A stretch of 64,000 bases of DNA from JAJDZL01 sp965220665 (GCA_965220665.1 CBDCQQ010000004.1:1-64000); one strand, 5' to 3'; positions 26,608 through 36,568 are shown, counted from the stretch's first letter. Program-made: numbers and translations. The notes: generated by a model from the letters alone, not told the origin.

Positions 26608-29484
26608 CTATTTGACTTCGAGAATTGCCTCTTTCGTGTTTGGTTTTTCCAGAATTTCAGCTAGACACCTGCCAGTATGCGAATATTGATTTTGAATAAC
26701 AGATTCTGGTGAACCGACTGCTACAATCTGACCACCATCTGCTCCACCTTCCGGCCCTAAATCAATAACCCAATCCGCCGACTTAATGACTTCCAGGTTG
26801 TGTTCAATAACGATAACGGTATTACCGCGATCACGAAGTTCCAACAGCACCGATAGCAGTTGTTTGATGTCTTCGAAATGCAAACCGGTAGTGGGTTCAT
26901 CAAGCAGGTAAAGTGAATTACCTGTATCTTTTTTTGACAGTTCAAGTGAAAGTTTGACGCGCTGCGCTTCTCCACCTGAAAGGGTGGTCGCACTTTGACC
27001 GAGCCTGATGTACTCAAGTCCGACATCTTTGAGCGTCTTCAATCTACGTGCAACAGGCGTGATGGCACCGAACAATTCCAATGCGTCGCTGACTGAGAGC
27101 TCCAGCACTTCTGCAATATTGAGCCCTTTGTAGGTGATTTCCAGAGTCTCCCTGTTGAACCGTGAACCGTTGCAAACTTTACACCGCACAAACATATCCG
27201 GTAGAAAGTGCATTTCAACCCGTACTAAACCATCACCTTTGCATGATTCACACCGACCACCTGGAACATTGAATGAAAATCGACCGGGGCCGTAGCCGCG
27301 TGCACGAGCTTCCACAGTCCTGGAAAACAGGTTTCGAATGGTTCCAAAAAGGCCAGTGTAGGTTGCTGGATTAGACCGAGGTGTGCGCCCAATCGGTTGT
27401 TGATCAATACGAATGATTTTATCGATCAGTTCGAGTCCAATAATTCGATCATATGCTGCAGCTGTCAGCTTGGTTCGATTCAATCTAGAGGCGACGGCAG
27501 GATAAATCGTTTCGTTGATCAAAGTGGACTTCCCAGACCCTGAGACTCCGGTTACACAACAGAAAAGTCCAAGAGGCAGGTCAACATTCAACCGCTTGAG
27601 ATTGTTGCCGCGAGCACCTTCTATTCGAAGCACTCGATTTGGGTCGAATGGAGTTCTCAGCAATGGAATTGAAATATGATTTTTGCCGCTAAGGTACGCG
27701 CCTGTCAAGGAGCCTGGAGTATTTTCAATTTCGTATGGCGTACCTGTAGCCATCACTTGGCCGCCCTGTGAACCAGCTCTAGGGCCAAGATCCACAATGT
27801 AGTCAGCGCTTCGAATGGTATTTTCGTCGTGTTCGACAACGACCAGAGTATTCCCCAAATCACGTAAACTGTGAAGGGTGTCCAACAGTCGCTGATTATC
27901 CCGGTTATGCAGCCCAATTGATGGTTCATCAAGGACATAAGTCACCCCAACTAGTCCTGATCCGACTTGTGATGCAAGACGAATACGCTGCAGTTCACCG
28001 CCTGAAAGTGAATTGGTTGCGCGGTCAAGTGTTACATAGGTAAGCCCAACGCTGGATAAGAACTGTAGTCTGGTCTTGATATCCCTAATGATTCGCTCTG
28101 CAACTGTTTTTTTGTGATCGTCGTACCGAATCGATTGAAACCAGCTTAGTGCTTTGCTCACATTCATGCTCGTGATGAAGTGAATGGGCCTGTCATCGAC
28201 AAACACATTTCTTGCACCGATCGACAGACGGCTGCCGCCACATTCTGAACAAGGTTTAGTTTCAAGATACTTGGACAACTCTTCGCGTACGGCATCCGAA
28301 CTCGATTCCCGCAGTCGCCGTTCAAAATTCGGAATCACACCTTCAAATGGACGCACACTTCGGTAGGTTTTGCCGTTTTCGCTAAGGTATCGCATCGATA
28401 TTTTTTGACCACCAGTGCCGAATAGTACGACTTTCTTTATTTCTTTCGGTAGTGACTCAAATGGTCGATCCAGATCGAATTTGTAGTGCTTTGCCACCGA
28501 TTCCAACATGCTGTAGTAATAGCGATGACGCACATTCCACTCCGCTAGCGCACCCATGGAAATGCTTAGTCTAGGATCCAAAACGATACGTTCCGAATCA
28601 AAACGGGATGTGTAGCCAAGTCCACTGCAGCTGGAACATGCCCCTCGAGGATTGTTAAATGAAAAGATTCGAGGTTCCAACTCGTCAAGTACGTAGCCAC
28701 AATATGGACATCCAAACTGGGTGCTGAATACCTCTCCTTTGTGCTCTATGGCACCTTCGTTATCAACTTTGCAGCAGATTAGCAATCCATCAGACAGCCG
28801 CGTAGCATTTTCAACGGAATCGGCCAACCGTTGTCGAGCCTGCGGCTTGACAACGATTCGATCAACAATGACATCAACTGAATGTGCGGTGTTCTTATCC
28901 AGTTTTGGAACATTCTCTATTTCATAGATTTCTCCATCAACCCGTACTCGGACGTAGCCATTTTTTCTAAGGTCAGATATTGTTTGATCGTGTGTACCTT
29001 TTTTGCTACGGATTAGTGGAGAGATGAGTGCGACTCGCGTACCTTCTGGTAAAGTCAAAATTTGGTCGACAATTTCCGAAATTGGTTTTGCAGCGAGTAC
29101 GGAATTATGAGTGGGACAGCGAGGTTCTCCCACTCTAGCGTATAAAAGTCTGAGGTAGTCATAAATTTCTGTTACAGTCCCGACAGTTGAGCGCGGGCTG
29201 AATCGAGTGGCTTGTTGGTGAATGCTGATTGCTGGCGAAAGCCCCTCAATAGAGTCAACGTCAGGCTTGTCCATCAATGATAGAAACTGTCGAGCGTAGG
29301 AGGATAGGGATTCGACGTAGCGGCGCTGTCCTTCAGCATAAATTGTGTCGTATGCGAGTGACGATTTACCCGAACCAGAAAGACCAGTAACGACATTCAG
29401 GCAATTGCGCGGCAACTCAACAAAGATGTTTTTGAGATTGTGCGTTCGAGCGCCTCTGACAATTATTTTGTCATCGTTCTTCAT
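26608..29484 (-). CDS. uvrA: UvrABC excision nuclease subunit A
   Basis: 958 residues, the damage-scanning ATPase of nucleotide excision repair. Two ABC modules are present: Walker A GLSGSGKSSLAYDT (about 33) with signature LSGGELQRIRLA, and GVSGSGKSTLINET (about 645) with signature LSGGEAQRVKL. Zinc-binding CxxC pairs are visible (CPYCGY...CSSCSG, CSECGG, and CESCKG...CKVCNG). The protein is full length. It is divergent from the MFS gene with 189 bp between. No LexA box was recognised upstream, though I could have missed a weak one. Confidence 0.96.
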   Translation of the reverse strand: MKNDDKIIVRGARTHNLKNIFVELPRNCLNVVTGLSGSGKSSLAYDTIYAEGQRRYVESLSSYARQFLSLMDKPDVDSIEGLSPAISIHQQATRFSPRSTVGTVTEIYDYLRLLYARVGEPRCPTHNSVLAAKPISEIVDQILTLPEGTRVALISPLIRSKKGTHDQTISDLRKNGYVRVRVDGEIYEIENVPKLDKNTAHSVDVIVDRIVVKPQARQRLADSVENATRLSDGLLICCKVDNEGAIEHKGEVFSTQFGCPYCGYVLDELEPRIFSFNNPRGACSSCSGLGYTSRFDSERIVLDPRLSISMGALAEWNVRHRYYYSMLESVAKHYKFDLDRPFESLPKEIKKVVLFGTGGQKISMRYLSENGKTYRSVRPFEGVIPNFERRLRESSSDAVREELSKYLETKPCSECGGSRLSIGARNVFVDDRPIHFITSMNVSKALSWFQSIRYDDHKKTVAERIIRDIKTRLQFLSSVGLTYVTLDRATNSLSGGELQRIRLASQVGSGLVGVTYVLDEPSIGLHNRDNQRLLDTLHSLRDLGNTLVVVEHDENTIRSADYIVDLGPRAGSQGGQVMATGTPYEIENTPGSLTGAYLSGKNHISIPLLRTPFDPNRVLRIEGARGNNLKRLNVDLPLGLFCCVTGVSGSGKSTLINETIYPAVASRLNRTKLTAAAYDRIIGLELIDKIIRIDQQPIGRTPRSNPATYTGLFGTIRNLFSRTVEARARGYGPGRFSFNVPGGRCESCKGDGLVRVEMHFLPDMFVRCKVCNGSRFNRETLEITYKGLNIAEVLELSVSDALELFGAITPVARRLKTLKDVGLEYIRLGQSATTLSGGEAQRVKLSLELSKKDTGNSLYLLDEPTTGLHFEDIKQLLSVLLELRDRGNTVIVIEHNLEVIKSADWVIDLGPEGGADGGQIVAVGSPESVIQNQYSHTGRCLAEILEKPNTKEAILEVK

Positions 29485-29673
29485 ACTAATTTTGGTAATT
29501 GCAAAAACTTAATATGTTACTCTTCCTCAATCGGTTTAGCAAACAGATTAAAATGCCACTTCCTGTTTGATCCCGGTGAAACAATGTCCTGCATGAAGAT
29601 GGGCTGACCCGGGATTTTTATTGTTGTGTTATTCCCTGCTTACTGTTATCTTCCGTCTCCAATTTGATTCCGA

Positions 29674-30867
29674 TTGAATTCTGTGTCTGATAATCGTTTG
29701 ACAAAATTCGAAAGAAATACAATCGCAACGCTATCAAGCGTTTTGGTAATGCGCTTGATTGGGCTGTTTATGATCTTGCCCGTTCTTGCCCTATACACCA
29801 ATGAATTTACGCATGGAACGCCTTACCTGATTGGAATTGCTCTTGGAATATACGGCTTGACCCAAGCGATTTTTCAAGTGCCATTTGGTACCGCTTCAGA
29901 TCGGTGGGGAAGGCGGCCACTTATTGTCTTGGGTTTGATCGTATTCGCCATCGGTAGTATTGTGGCAGCGCTGTCCACTTCAATATTTGGAATCATTCTG
30001 GGTCGCGCACTGCAAGGTGCAGGAACTATCTCAGCAGTTGTTCTGGCGATGGTCGGAGATGTAGTCCGGGAGCCCCAAAGACCTAAGTCTATGGCGTTTG
30101 TGGGAGTGTCCATTGGAACGGCATTTACGCTGTCTCTGATGCTCGGTCCTCTACTGGACTCATGGGTCGGCATACAAGGGTTATTCTGGATCGCTGCTGC
30201 ACTGGCAGCGGTCGGTGTATTGATGGTGTTGACCCTGTTGCCGAGCAAAGATAAGGCAGATTCAATTCAGACGGAACAGCATACAGAGACAAAGTCAGGG
30301 CTGTTTGACCGAGAATTAGTTTCACTCTATGTAGGGACGATGGCCATTCACATGGTAATGACAGCGCTGTTTCTGGCATTTCCAATAAAGTTCATTGAGA
30401 TCTCTGGCTTCGCACGCGATGAAATCTGGAAGGTATTTGTGCCAGTACTATTGGCTTCTGTGCTTGTAATGGTTCCCATAATTCGTTACAGTTCAAAAAA
30501 GAAACAAACAGGTCAAGTGATGATTCTAAGTGGACTTATCTTACTAGTTGCTCAAGGAACGCTGTATATGGGTTCACTAAGTGGTGCAATGATGTTGCTG
30601 GTTTTGGGTCTGTGGCTATTTTTTGTCGGTTTCAATACCTTGGAGGCGCTGCTTCCATCAACTACGGTTTCAAAAGCACCGGGAAATATGCGTGGTACGG
30701 TAATGGGTATTTTTAATGCCTGTACGTTTATTGGCACTTTTCTAGGTGGTGTTTTTGGTGGGCTGATCTATACCAGATATGAATCCGAAGGCGTGTTTCT
30801 GTTTGCGGCATTGGTTATACTGACATGGCTTACCTTCAAGCTAATTTTCAGCCGAAAGTTGGCTTGA
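29674..30867 (+). CDS. MFS-family efflux transporter
   Basis: 397 residues with about 12 membrane helices. The motif-A region GTASDRWGRRPLIVLG (about 68-83) is typical of drug-proton antiporters. It resembles the YajR/arabinose-efflux-like branch but lacks that protein's extra C-terminal domain. The substrate cannot be told from sequence. The likely start is a TTG at 29674. The uvrA/MFS/ssb arrangement recurs in gammaproteobacteria, which supports its place here as core. Confidence 0.85.
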   Translation: MNSVSDNRLTKFERNTIATLSSVLVMRLIGLFMILPVLALYTNEFTHGTPYLIGIALGIYGLTQAIFQVPFGTASDRWGRRPLIVLGLIVFAIGSIVAALSTSIFGIILGRALQGAGTISAVVLAMVGDVVREPQRPKSMAFVGVSIGTAFTLSLMLGPLLDSWVGIQGLFWIAAALAAVGVLMVLTLLPSKDKADSIQTEQHTETKSGLFDRELVSLYVGTMAIHMVMTALFLAFPIKFIEISGFARDEIWKVFVPVLLASVLVMVPIIRYSSKKKQTGQVMILSGLILLVAQGTLYMGSLSGAMMLLVLGLWLFFVGFNTLEALLPSTTVSKAPGNMRGTVMGIFNACTFIGTFLGGVFGGLIYTRYESEGVFLFAALVILTWLTFKLIFSRKLA

Positions 30868-30924
30868 TTCTTGGCATCCAAAACAAAATCATTAATCAAT
30901 AAAACTGAAGATAAAGAGAAAAAT

Positions 30925-31374
30925 ATGGCTGGCCCTGGATTAAACAAAGTCACCCTGATAGGGAATTTGGGGGCAGATCCCGAACGACGTATGACCCAAA
31001 ACGGTCGGGTTATTGCAAACTTAAGAATTGCGACCTCTGAATCCTGGATGGACAGAGAAACTCGGGAACGCAGAGAACGTACGGAATGGCACCGTGTTGT
31101 ATTTTTTGGACCTGTCGCAGAAACAATCCTGAAGTACACACGAAAGGGAAGCAAACTCTATGTGGAAGGCCAATTGCAAACGCGAAAATGGCAGGATCAG
31201 AGTGGTCAGGATCGATATACAACCGAAATTATTGGTCGAGAGTTTGTATTTCTTGACCGGACGGAAGGCGGCGCTCCACGCACCGAGTCTGATCCGTTTT
31301 CGTCAAGCGAATCAAGCGGGTCTGGAGCAAAAGAATCAGTGGATGATGACTTCGATTCCGATATCCCTTGGTGA
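30925..31374 (+). CDS. ssb: Single-stranded DNA-binding protein
   Basis: 149 residues. OB-fold at about 1-112 (KVTLIGNLGADPERR, TEWHRVVFFG, KLYVEGQLQTRKWQDQ). A short Ser/Gly/acidic linker and the acidic tip DDDFDSDIPW follow; the tip recruits partner proteins such as exonuclease I, RecQ and PriA. It ends in Trp where E. coli has Phe. The ATG at 30925 is chosen over an in-frame TTG at 30871 because the mature OB-fold begins with MAGPGLNKVTLIG and an AAAGAGAA purine tract precedes it. Confidence 0.95.
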   Translation: MAGPGLNKVTLIGNLGADPERRMTQNGRVIANLRIATSESWMDRETRERRERTEWHRVVFFGPVAETILKYTRKGSKLYVEGQLQTRKWQDQSGQDRYTTEIIGREFVFLDRTEGGAPRTESDPFSSSESSGSGAKESVDDDFDSDIPW

Positions 31375-31411
31375 TTAGGAATATCGTTTCTGCGTGGATG
31401 GAAGTCGTAAC

Positions 31412-31879
31412 TTAATCTGACTTCAAAGAGTCGCGGGCTCTTAGTTTGGCGGCGATGTATTCAGACTGGGGAATGTGCAATAGCCCCTTGATCTTGCGCA
31501 TCAGGTGTTGTTCATTTGGGTCAATGTGCTGATCAGTGAGAACAACTTTCCACATCGCTTCGATCAAGTTAACCTTTGCCTTGAATTCCCAATCATTGTT
31601 GATGATTGAAGTTAACTCGTGCAGGCAGGTGGCCTGATCCAGTTCCTGTTGAGCTGATTCCAGTGTTTGTTTAATATGAGATGCATCAATATTTAGTACA
31701 TTGACCAGCGTCTGTTCAATTTGAGCGAGTTCAGATTCATCGAAATGATCATCTGCACGGGCGGTTTCGATGAGCAGTGCAGTCGCGGCAGATGAGGGAT
31801 TCCAAGTCCGACCGCTTTTCATATCTGAGTCTTCAACCAGAAGCATCGAAGTTAAGTTTTGTCTGAGTTTCGACAGCAC
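31412..31879 (-). CDS. TerB-family helical protein
   Basis: 155 residues, all-helical, matching the TerB/DUF533-like fold: AATALLIETARADDHFDESELAQIE near 35-60 and KVNLIEAMWKVVLTDQHIDPNEQHLMRKI near 98-128, both with acidic metal-site-like residues. TerB-type proteins are linked to tellurite resistance and membrane stress, but lone copies like this have no settled role. It is convergent with ssb (37 bp between stops). Confidence 0.75.
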   Translation of the reverse strand: MLSKLRQNLTSMLLVEDSDMKSGRTWNPSSAATALLIETARADDHFDESELAQIEQTLVNVLNIDASHIKQTLESAQQELDQATCLHELTSIINNDWEFKAKVNLIEAMWKVVLTDQHIDPNEQHLMRKIKGLLHIPQSEYIAAKLRARDSLKSD

Positions 31880-31987
31880 GGCAAATCAATAAGCAGCTTA
31901 ATTCAAATAAAATACATTACCAATTTTAACCGACCAGTAGCATCGTTGAAATGAACTCTAGCAGACGGCAACAGCAGTAGGAAACAA

Positions 31988-32929
31988 GTGACACCAAAAC
32001 TAAGAGTTGGTATCGCTGGGGTTGGTTTCATCGGTAAATTGCACGCCGAACATTTTGCAGCGAATGAACATGTGGAATTGGTTGGGGTTGCCGACGTTGA
32101 CCAGGACCGGAGTCGATATGTTGCTGAATTGCTAGGATGTCCAAGCTACATTGAACCCGTAGAACTACTTGGCAAGATTGATGCAGTGAGCATTGCCGTC
32201 CCTACGGTTATGCACCGCGAAGTCGCAGAATTATTTCTCAAGGAAGGCGTTCACATGCTGATGGAAAAGCCGCTTGCAGCTTCCGTTGCTGATGCCGAAG
32301 TTCTTGTTGAATTGGCACAACAGCATTCTGTCAAATTGCTGGTTGGACATCAGGAGCGATTTAATTCAGCGATTATGGAAATCGCACACCGAATTGATCG
32401 TCCGGAATTTATCGAAGCCAATCGACACGGAAAATTCGCTGGACGAGGTGGCGATGTCGATGTCATTACAGATTTGATGATTCACGACATCGATCTGGTT
32501 TTAGCGATGATCAATGCACCCGTCAAGTCTGTATCTGCACTGGGAGCGTCAGTCATTACATCGCACGTAGATATCGCAAATGCCAGAATTGAATTTGAGA
32601 ATCACGCCGTCGCGAATGTAACGGCCTCAAGAGTCGCAAATGACAGACTCCGTAACTTCAAGATATATATGAGGCAGCAGTTGCTGGAACTGGATTTGCT
32701 TGACCAGTCGATTTTGCTAACCAATCGATCCTATGATCAGAAGGACCGCTTCTCACACAATACATCAACACAGCAGATCGATACCGTTCCTGCCTTAACA
32801 CTTAAAAATGAGATTGATCATTTTGTGGAAATCCTGCGAAATGGTGGCGAACCCTTTGTATCGGGTGAAGACGCAGTACTGGCACTTCGTGTAGCGCAAA
32901 TGGTTCGCGAGCAAATTGGCCAGCATTGA
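31988..32929 (+). CDS. Gfo/Idh/MocA-family oxidoreductase
   Basis: 313 residues. An N-terminal Rossmann fold (VGIAGVGFIGKLHAEHFAA) is followed by MEKPLAASVADAE near 95, the signature of NAD(P)-dependent sugar oxidoreductases such as WlbA. The C-terminal alpha/beta domain carries GGDVDVITDLMIHDIDLVLAM. GTG start at 31988. It overlaps the DegT aminotransferase gene by one base. Such oxidoreductase-aminotransferase pairs make 3-amino or 2,3-diamino sugars for surface glycans; the substrate is inferred, not shown. Confidence 0.85.
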   Translation: MTPKLRVGIAGVGFIGKLHAEHFAANEHVELVGVADVDQDRSRYVAELLGCPSYIEPVELLGKIDAVSIAVPTVMHREVAELFLKEGVHMLMEKPLAASVADAEVLVELAQQHSVKLLVGHQERFNSAIMEIAHRIDRPEFIEANRHGKFAGRGGDVDVITDLMIHDIDLVLAMINAPVKSVSALGASVITSHVDIANARIEFENHAVANVTASRVANDRLRNFKIYMRQQLLELDLLDQSILLTNRSYDQKDRFSHNTSTQQIDTVPALTLKNEIDHFVEILRNGGEPFVSGEDAVLALRVAQMVREQIGQH

Positions 32930-34041
32930 TGCCCAATTCAACAAATATTCCCTACTTTGATCTGACTCACCAGTTTTCGAACTATCGGACAGCTTGGTTG
33001 GAAGAAATCGAGCGTCTCGGACAAACCGGAAACTTCATTCTGGGTTCAGCAGTCAATCAGATTGAATCTGAACTTGCAGATTACCTGGGTGTAAAGCATG
33101 CCGTAACTGTCGCGAATGGCACAGATGCCATCGTCATTGCCTTGCGGGCTATTGGAGTCGGTTCCGGCGATACTGTGATTGTGCCGAACTTTACGTTTTA
33201 TGCATCAGTTGAAGCCATATCTATGGTTGGTGCTGAACCTCGACTTGTTGATATCTGTCAGGATGACTTTAATGTTGATCCGCAAAAATTTCGCGAAACA
33301 GTTGATGATCGGGTGAAGGCCATCCTGCCTGTCCATCTATTCGGCCTTCCTGCAAACATGAAGGAGATTTGCTCTATTGGTGAGGAGTATGGTATTCCTG
33401 TCATTGAAGACGTTGCACAGGCATTTGGTAGTGTCTACTGTAACGCGTTTTCCGGAAATATAGGGGATTTCGGCTGTTTCAGCTTTTACCCGACAAAGGT
33501 GTTGGGTGCATATGGTGATGGCGGAATGATCACCACTAACTGTGAGGAGTATGCTGAGAAGGTTAGACTGTTGAGGAATCACGGGATCACTGGCCCAAAC
33601 CAGCATGAATTAATCGGCTGTACTAGTCGGTTAGATGCGGTTCAGGCAGTGCTATTGGGTCTTAAGCTCAAGTCAGTTTCTCAGGTAATCAAGCGAAGAC
33701 GCGAACTAGCAGACCGATACCGCCTATTATTGCAAGACTTTCCTGTTGATTTACCGAAAGATTTACCTGACAGAAAACACGTCTTCAACATCTTCACCAT
33801 CAGGTCACCTGAACGAAACAGAATAGCTGATGCGCTACGGTCTCACCACATTGGTTACCAAATTTACTATCCTATTCCTATCCACAATCAGCTCCCTTAT
33901 CAGGGACTAGGATATTCGGACGAAGAATTTCCAAAAACGATGCAAGCCTGCAGGGAAGTGCTTTCTTTACCACTTTACCCTGAAATGCCAGACCAGCATG
34001 TTGATCGAATTTGTGAAGTTGTTTGCGCAGCGCTCGACTAG
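32929..34041 (+). CDS. DegT/DnrJ/EryC1-family PLP sugar aminotransferase
   Basis: About 370 residues. NGTDAIVIAL near 65 binds the cofactor phosphate. EDVAQAFGS near 160 contributes the cofactor Asp. The Schiff-base Lys is in FSFYPTKVLGAYGDGG near 188. The family transfers an amino group from glutamate to keto-sugar nucleotides (WbpE/WlbC-like). The ATG at 32929 overlaps the preceding stop; an in-frame TTG is one codon upstream. Together with the oxidoreductase this suggests surface polysaccharide synthesis. Confidence 0.88.
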   Translation: MPNSTNIPYFDLTHQFSNYRTAWLEEIERLGQTGNFILGSAVNQIESELADYLGVKHAVTVANGTDAIVIALRAIGVGSGDTVIVPNFTFYASVEAISMVGAEPRLVDICQDDFNVDPQKFRETVDDRVKAILPVHLFGLPANMKEICSIGEEYGIPVIEDVAQAFGSVYCNAFSGNIGDFGCFSFYPTKVLGAYGDGGMITTNCEEYAEKVRLLRNHGITGPNQHELIGCTSRLDAVQAVLLGLKLKSVSQVIKRRRELADRYRLLLQDFPVDLPKDLPDRKHVFNIFTIRSPERNRIADALRSHHIGYQIYYPIPIHNQLPYQGLGYSDEEFPKTMQACREVLSLPLYPEMPDQHVDRICEVVCAALD

Positions 34042-34522
34042 AGTTGCCATTCTGACTGCGGCTTTGCTGATGATTCAAGTCGGCATTAGCAATGCTGAAG
34101 ATTGCAAATTGTCAACTCGACACTGGGCCAGTATGCACCATGCAGTCATTTCATTCCACCACAAAAATGGCGAGGAAACTGATCTTCGCGTGAGAATTGC
34201 TGATGAGCCAAGGGAGAGAGCTGCGGGAAATCAGCACATCTGTCCCCAGATCATTAACCAAAACGCAATTCTCTTTGTTTATCCTTCACCCCAAAATCGT
34301 AGTTTTCACATGAACAATGTCCATGCAGAACTCGACATTGGATTCTTTGATTCAGACGGGTTACTTTTTCTGGTGATGCGAATGAAACCACCGTTGAAGG
34401 GAGGTTCAAGCTCAAACATCTATTCGCCTGGACGTGATATCAAGTATGCACTGGAAACGAAAGCTGGTTACTTTGCCGATCACCGCTTGCTACCTGGCGA
34501 GATCACTCTCAACTTCCGTTAA
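33998..34522 (+). CDS. DUF192-family exported protein
   Basis: 174 residues with an N-terminal signal peptide (hydrophobic VAILTAALLMIQVGISNA, likely cut near 33). The rest fits DUF192: LRVRIADEPRERAAG, ILFVYPSPQNRSFHMNNV and LDIGFFDSDGLLF, with GRDIKYALETKAGYF at the end. Function unknown; small periplasmic or surface proteins. It overlaps the end of the aminotransferase gene by 44 bases in another frame, which is longer than usual, so the start could be slightly downstream. Confidence 0.75.
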   Translation: MLIEFVKLFAQRSTRVAILTAALLMIQVGISNAEDCKLSTRHWASMHHAVISFHHKNGEETDLRVRIADEPRERAAGNQHICPQIINQNAILFVYPSPQNRSFHMNNVHAELDIGFFDSDGLLFLVMRMKPPLKGGSSSNIYSPGRDIKYALETKAGYFADHRLLPGEITLNFR

Positions 34523-34525
34523 ATT

Positions 34526-35032
34526 TCAAGATTGGATGTCGGTGTTGATCCCGAGTTCCCGTAGCTGTTGGAGTGTACCTTCGAGACTAACGTGAAGGAT
34601 GGCGTTTCCTCCGGCTGCTTGCCACTCATCCGTGTTTTTTATGTAGTCGTCGATCAAAATGTTTGGAGATTGATTCGAAACAGCGAAGTTCTGTTTTTTA
34701 GTTCGACGATTGACAAGATGGATTCGCTCAGAATCTGTTAGTTCAATGTTATTGCGAAGCCACTTTCTTTTTCCTGGACCACTGTTCGGGTCAGAGTAGG
34801 GGAGCGAAGAAAGAATATGACCATGGTAGTGAGCGACGACTTGCCAGACGCTTTTTCCACCATCCATCCACTCTAGATTCTCCCAAAAGTCAGCCTGCTC
34901 ACGACAAAGTGCCCACATCTGGGAAACAGACAGTGTCTTAATTGGTTTATCGGTTAGTTTTTGAACGGCAGAAAAGAAGTCGCACAAAACACCATCCATA
35001 TCGCAATAGATGATGGGTTGAGTAGCCATCAT
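34526..35032 (-). CDS. HAD-family 5'-nucleotidase-like phosphatase
   Basis: 168 residues. HAD motif I YCDMDGVLCDFF near residue 10 and the late ILIDDYIKNTDEW with paired Asp near 128 match the 5'(3')-deoxyribonucleotidase (NT5C) branch. It could also act on another phosphate substrate. It is convergent with the DUF192 gene and 42 bp downstream of the nonulosonate synthase on the same strand. Either of two adjacent Met codons could be the start. Confidence 0.75.
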   Translation of the reverse strand: MMATQPIIYCDMDGVLCDFFSAVQKLTDKPIKTLSVSQMWALCREQADFWENLEWMDGGKSVWQVVAHYHGHILSSLPYSDPNSGPGKRKWLRNNIELTDSERIHLVNRRTKKQNFAVSNQSPNILIDDYIKNTDEWQAAGGNAILHVSLEGTLQQLRELGINTDIQS

Positions 35033-35074
35033 TGAATAATTACGTTGACTTGTTTTGCTCGAACTGAGGGGAAG

Positions 35075-36139
35075 CTATACTTCAAGTCCACCGTCGATCA
35101 TCGATGGCTGAAGAGGTTCGCCAAATTGCAAATTGCGCGACGCTCGTCGTCCCAGTATCTGCTCAAAATACTTTGGCTTCAATCCGAGTCCCGGACGAAT
35201 TGAACGAATATTTGAGTCTGTAAATTCTTCGCCTTTTGAAATAGGAGATACGACATACAGCGAACGACGAATCTTGAGTATCTTTTTTTCCGAAGTAGTC
35301 GGTTCGAAGCTAGGAAGACCGACTGCGACTTTTGCAATGCGAGCTGCCTGCACCAATTCCGCAAGTTCCGCAGGTTCTAATGAAAATGCGCTGTCAACTC
35401 CACCATCAGAGCGGGCTAGTGTAAAGTGCTTTTCAATCAAATTAGCCCCGAGTGCGATTGCGATGGCCGGAACAGTTGTACCAGGAGTATGATCAGACAA
35501 TCCGCTCAACACATCGAAGCGATCAGCAATCTCTGCCATTGTTGCGAGATTCGATTCTTTGGGATCAGTTGGATAGGCCGAAGTGCAGTGCAAAACAACA
35601 ATATCCTTTGCTCCCGCACTACGAACTGCTTCAATGGCTTCTGAAATCTCTTCTAAATTTGCCATCCCAGTAGACATGATGATTGGTTTACCAGTGCGGG
35701 CAACATATTTAATCAGAGGTAGGTCGATTAATTCTGGAGATGCAATTTTGTATGCTGGAGCACCAAGACTCTCGAGTAAATCTACCGCGGTGGGATCGAA
35801 TGGAGAAGAAAAGATCGTCAATCCTATATCTTTTGCATGATCAAAAATCGGACCATGCCAGTCCCAGGGGGTGTGGGCTTCTCCATAAAGATCGTATAGT
35901 TGGCGTCCATCCCAAAGTCCTCCTTTAACGATGAACTCGGGAGCAGAGTGATTTATCGTAATTGTGTCAGCGCGGTATGTTTGAATTTTTACGGCGTTTG
36001 CGCCAGCTGCTTTCACAGCATCCAGAATCCTGAAGGCTCGTTCAATTTCACCGTTGTGGTTGGCTGACATCTCTGCCACGATATAGGGCGGATGTTCGGG
36101 TCCAATCGAGCAATTGTCTATGCGAATTGATTTAGTCAT
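35075..36139 (-). CDS. pseI: Pseudaminic/sialic acid synthase (PseI/NeuB family)
   Basis: 354 residues. The TIM-barrel NeuB domain (about 1-280) shows AEMSANHNGEIERAF, KIQTYRADTITI, STGMANLEEI, LHCTSAYPTDPKESNL and GLSDHTPG. The C-terminal SAF (antifreeze-like) domain is at about 290-350. The enzyme condenses phosphoenolpyruvate with a hexosamine to form a nine-carbon acid. The motifs favour PseI over NeuB, but substrate choice cannot be settled by eye. The other genes needed to make and activate a nonulosonate are not in this window. Confidence 0.85.
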   Translation of the reverse strand: MTKSIRIDNCSIGPEHPPYIVAEMSANHNGEIERAFRILDAVKAAGANAVKIQTYRADTITINHSAPEFIVKGGLWDGRQLYDLYGEAHTPWDWHGPIFDHAKDIGLTIFSSPFDPTAVDLLESLGAPAYKIASPELIDLPLIKYVARTGKPIIMSTGMANLEEISEAIEAVRSAGAKDIVVLHCTSAYPTDPKESNLATMAEIADRFDVLSGLSDHTPGTTVPAIAIALGANLIEKHFTLARSDGGVDSAFSLEPAELAELVQAARIAKVAVGLPSFEPTTSEKKILKIRRSLYVVSPISKGEEFTDSNIRSIRPGLGLKPKYFEQILGRRASRNLQFGEPLQPSMIDGGLEV

Positions 36140-36568
36140 TTTTTATTGATTCTCAAATACAAATTGATGCTTCAAAAATTCACTAGTTTCAAGTTCAACA
36201 CGTGAACTCACTAATTAAATTTTCGCATAATCAAAATTTGATATCAATTTGGATACGCAAATTCCTTATATCAAGCATTGACTCTCGAAGTCATTTGTTG
36301 AACAGCTGAATTTGCATTGATGGCAATTACTTCTACGTCTTGGTGTCGGTTAGGAAACACGCGAAAAACTTCATCCGCAAAAGCTTGGCCTACAATTTCA
36401 ATCGTACTGAAATCCAATATTACTATTTTGAATTGTTCAAGCCGGGCCATAAGTCTTTTTGCTTGAGACCGGGTAATTAAATTTTCGCAGTTGTATTGTG
36501 CCAATCGAACCGGAACAATTGAACATTTCCGTAAAACCGTAATGCCAAATCTCCAAAACATTTTCAGG

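Noticed and set aside
29570..29619. ATCCCGG/CCGGGAT pair followed by five T, terminator-like
   Set aside because: The loop is over 30 bases and there is no plus-strand gene upstream to terminate, as uvrA runs the other way.
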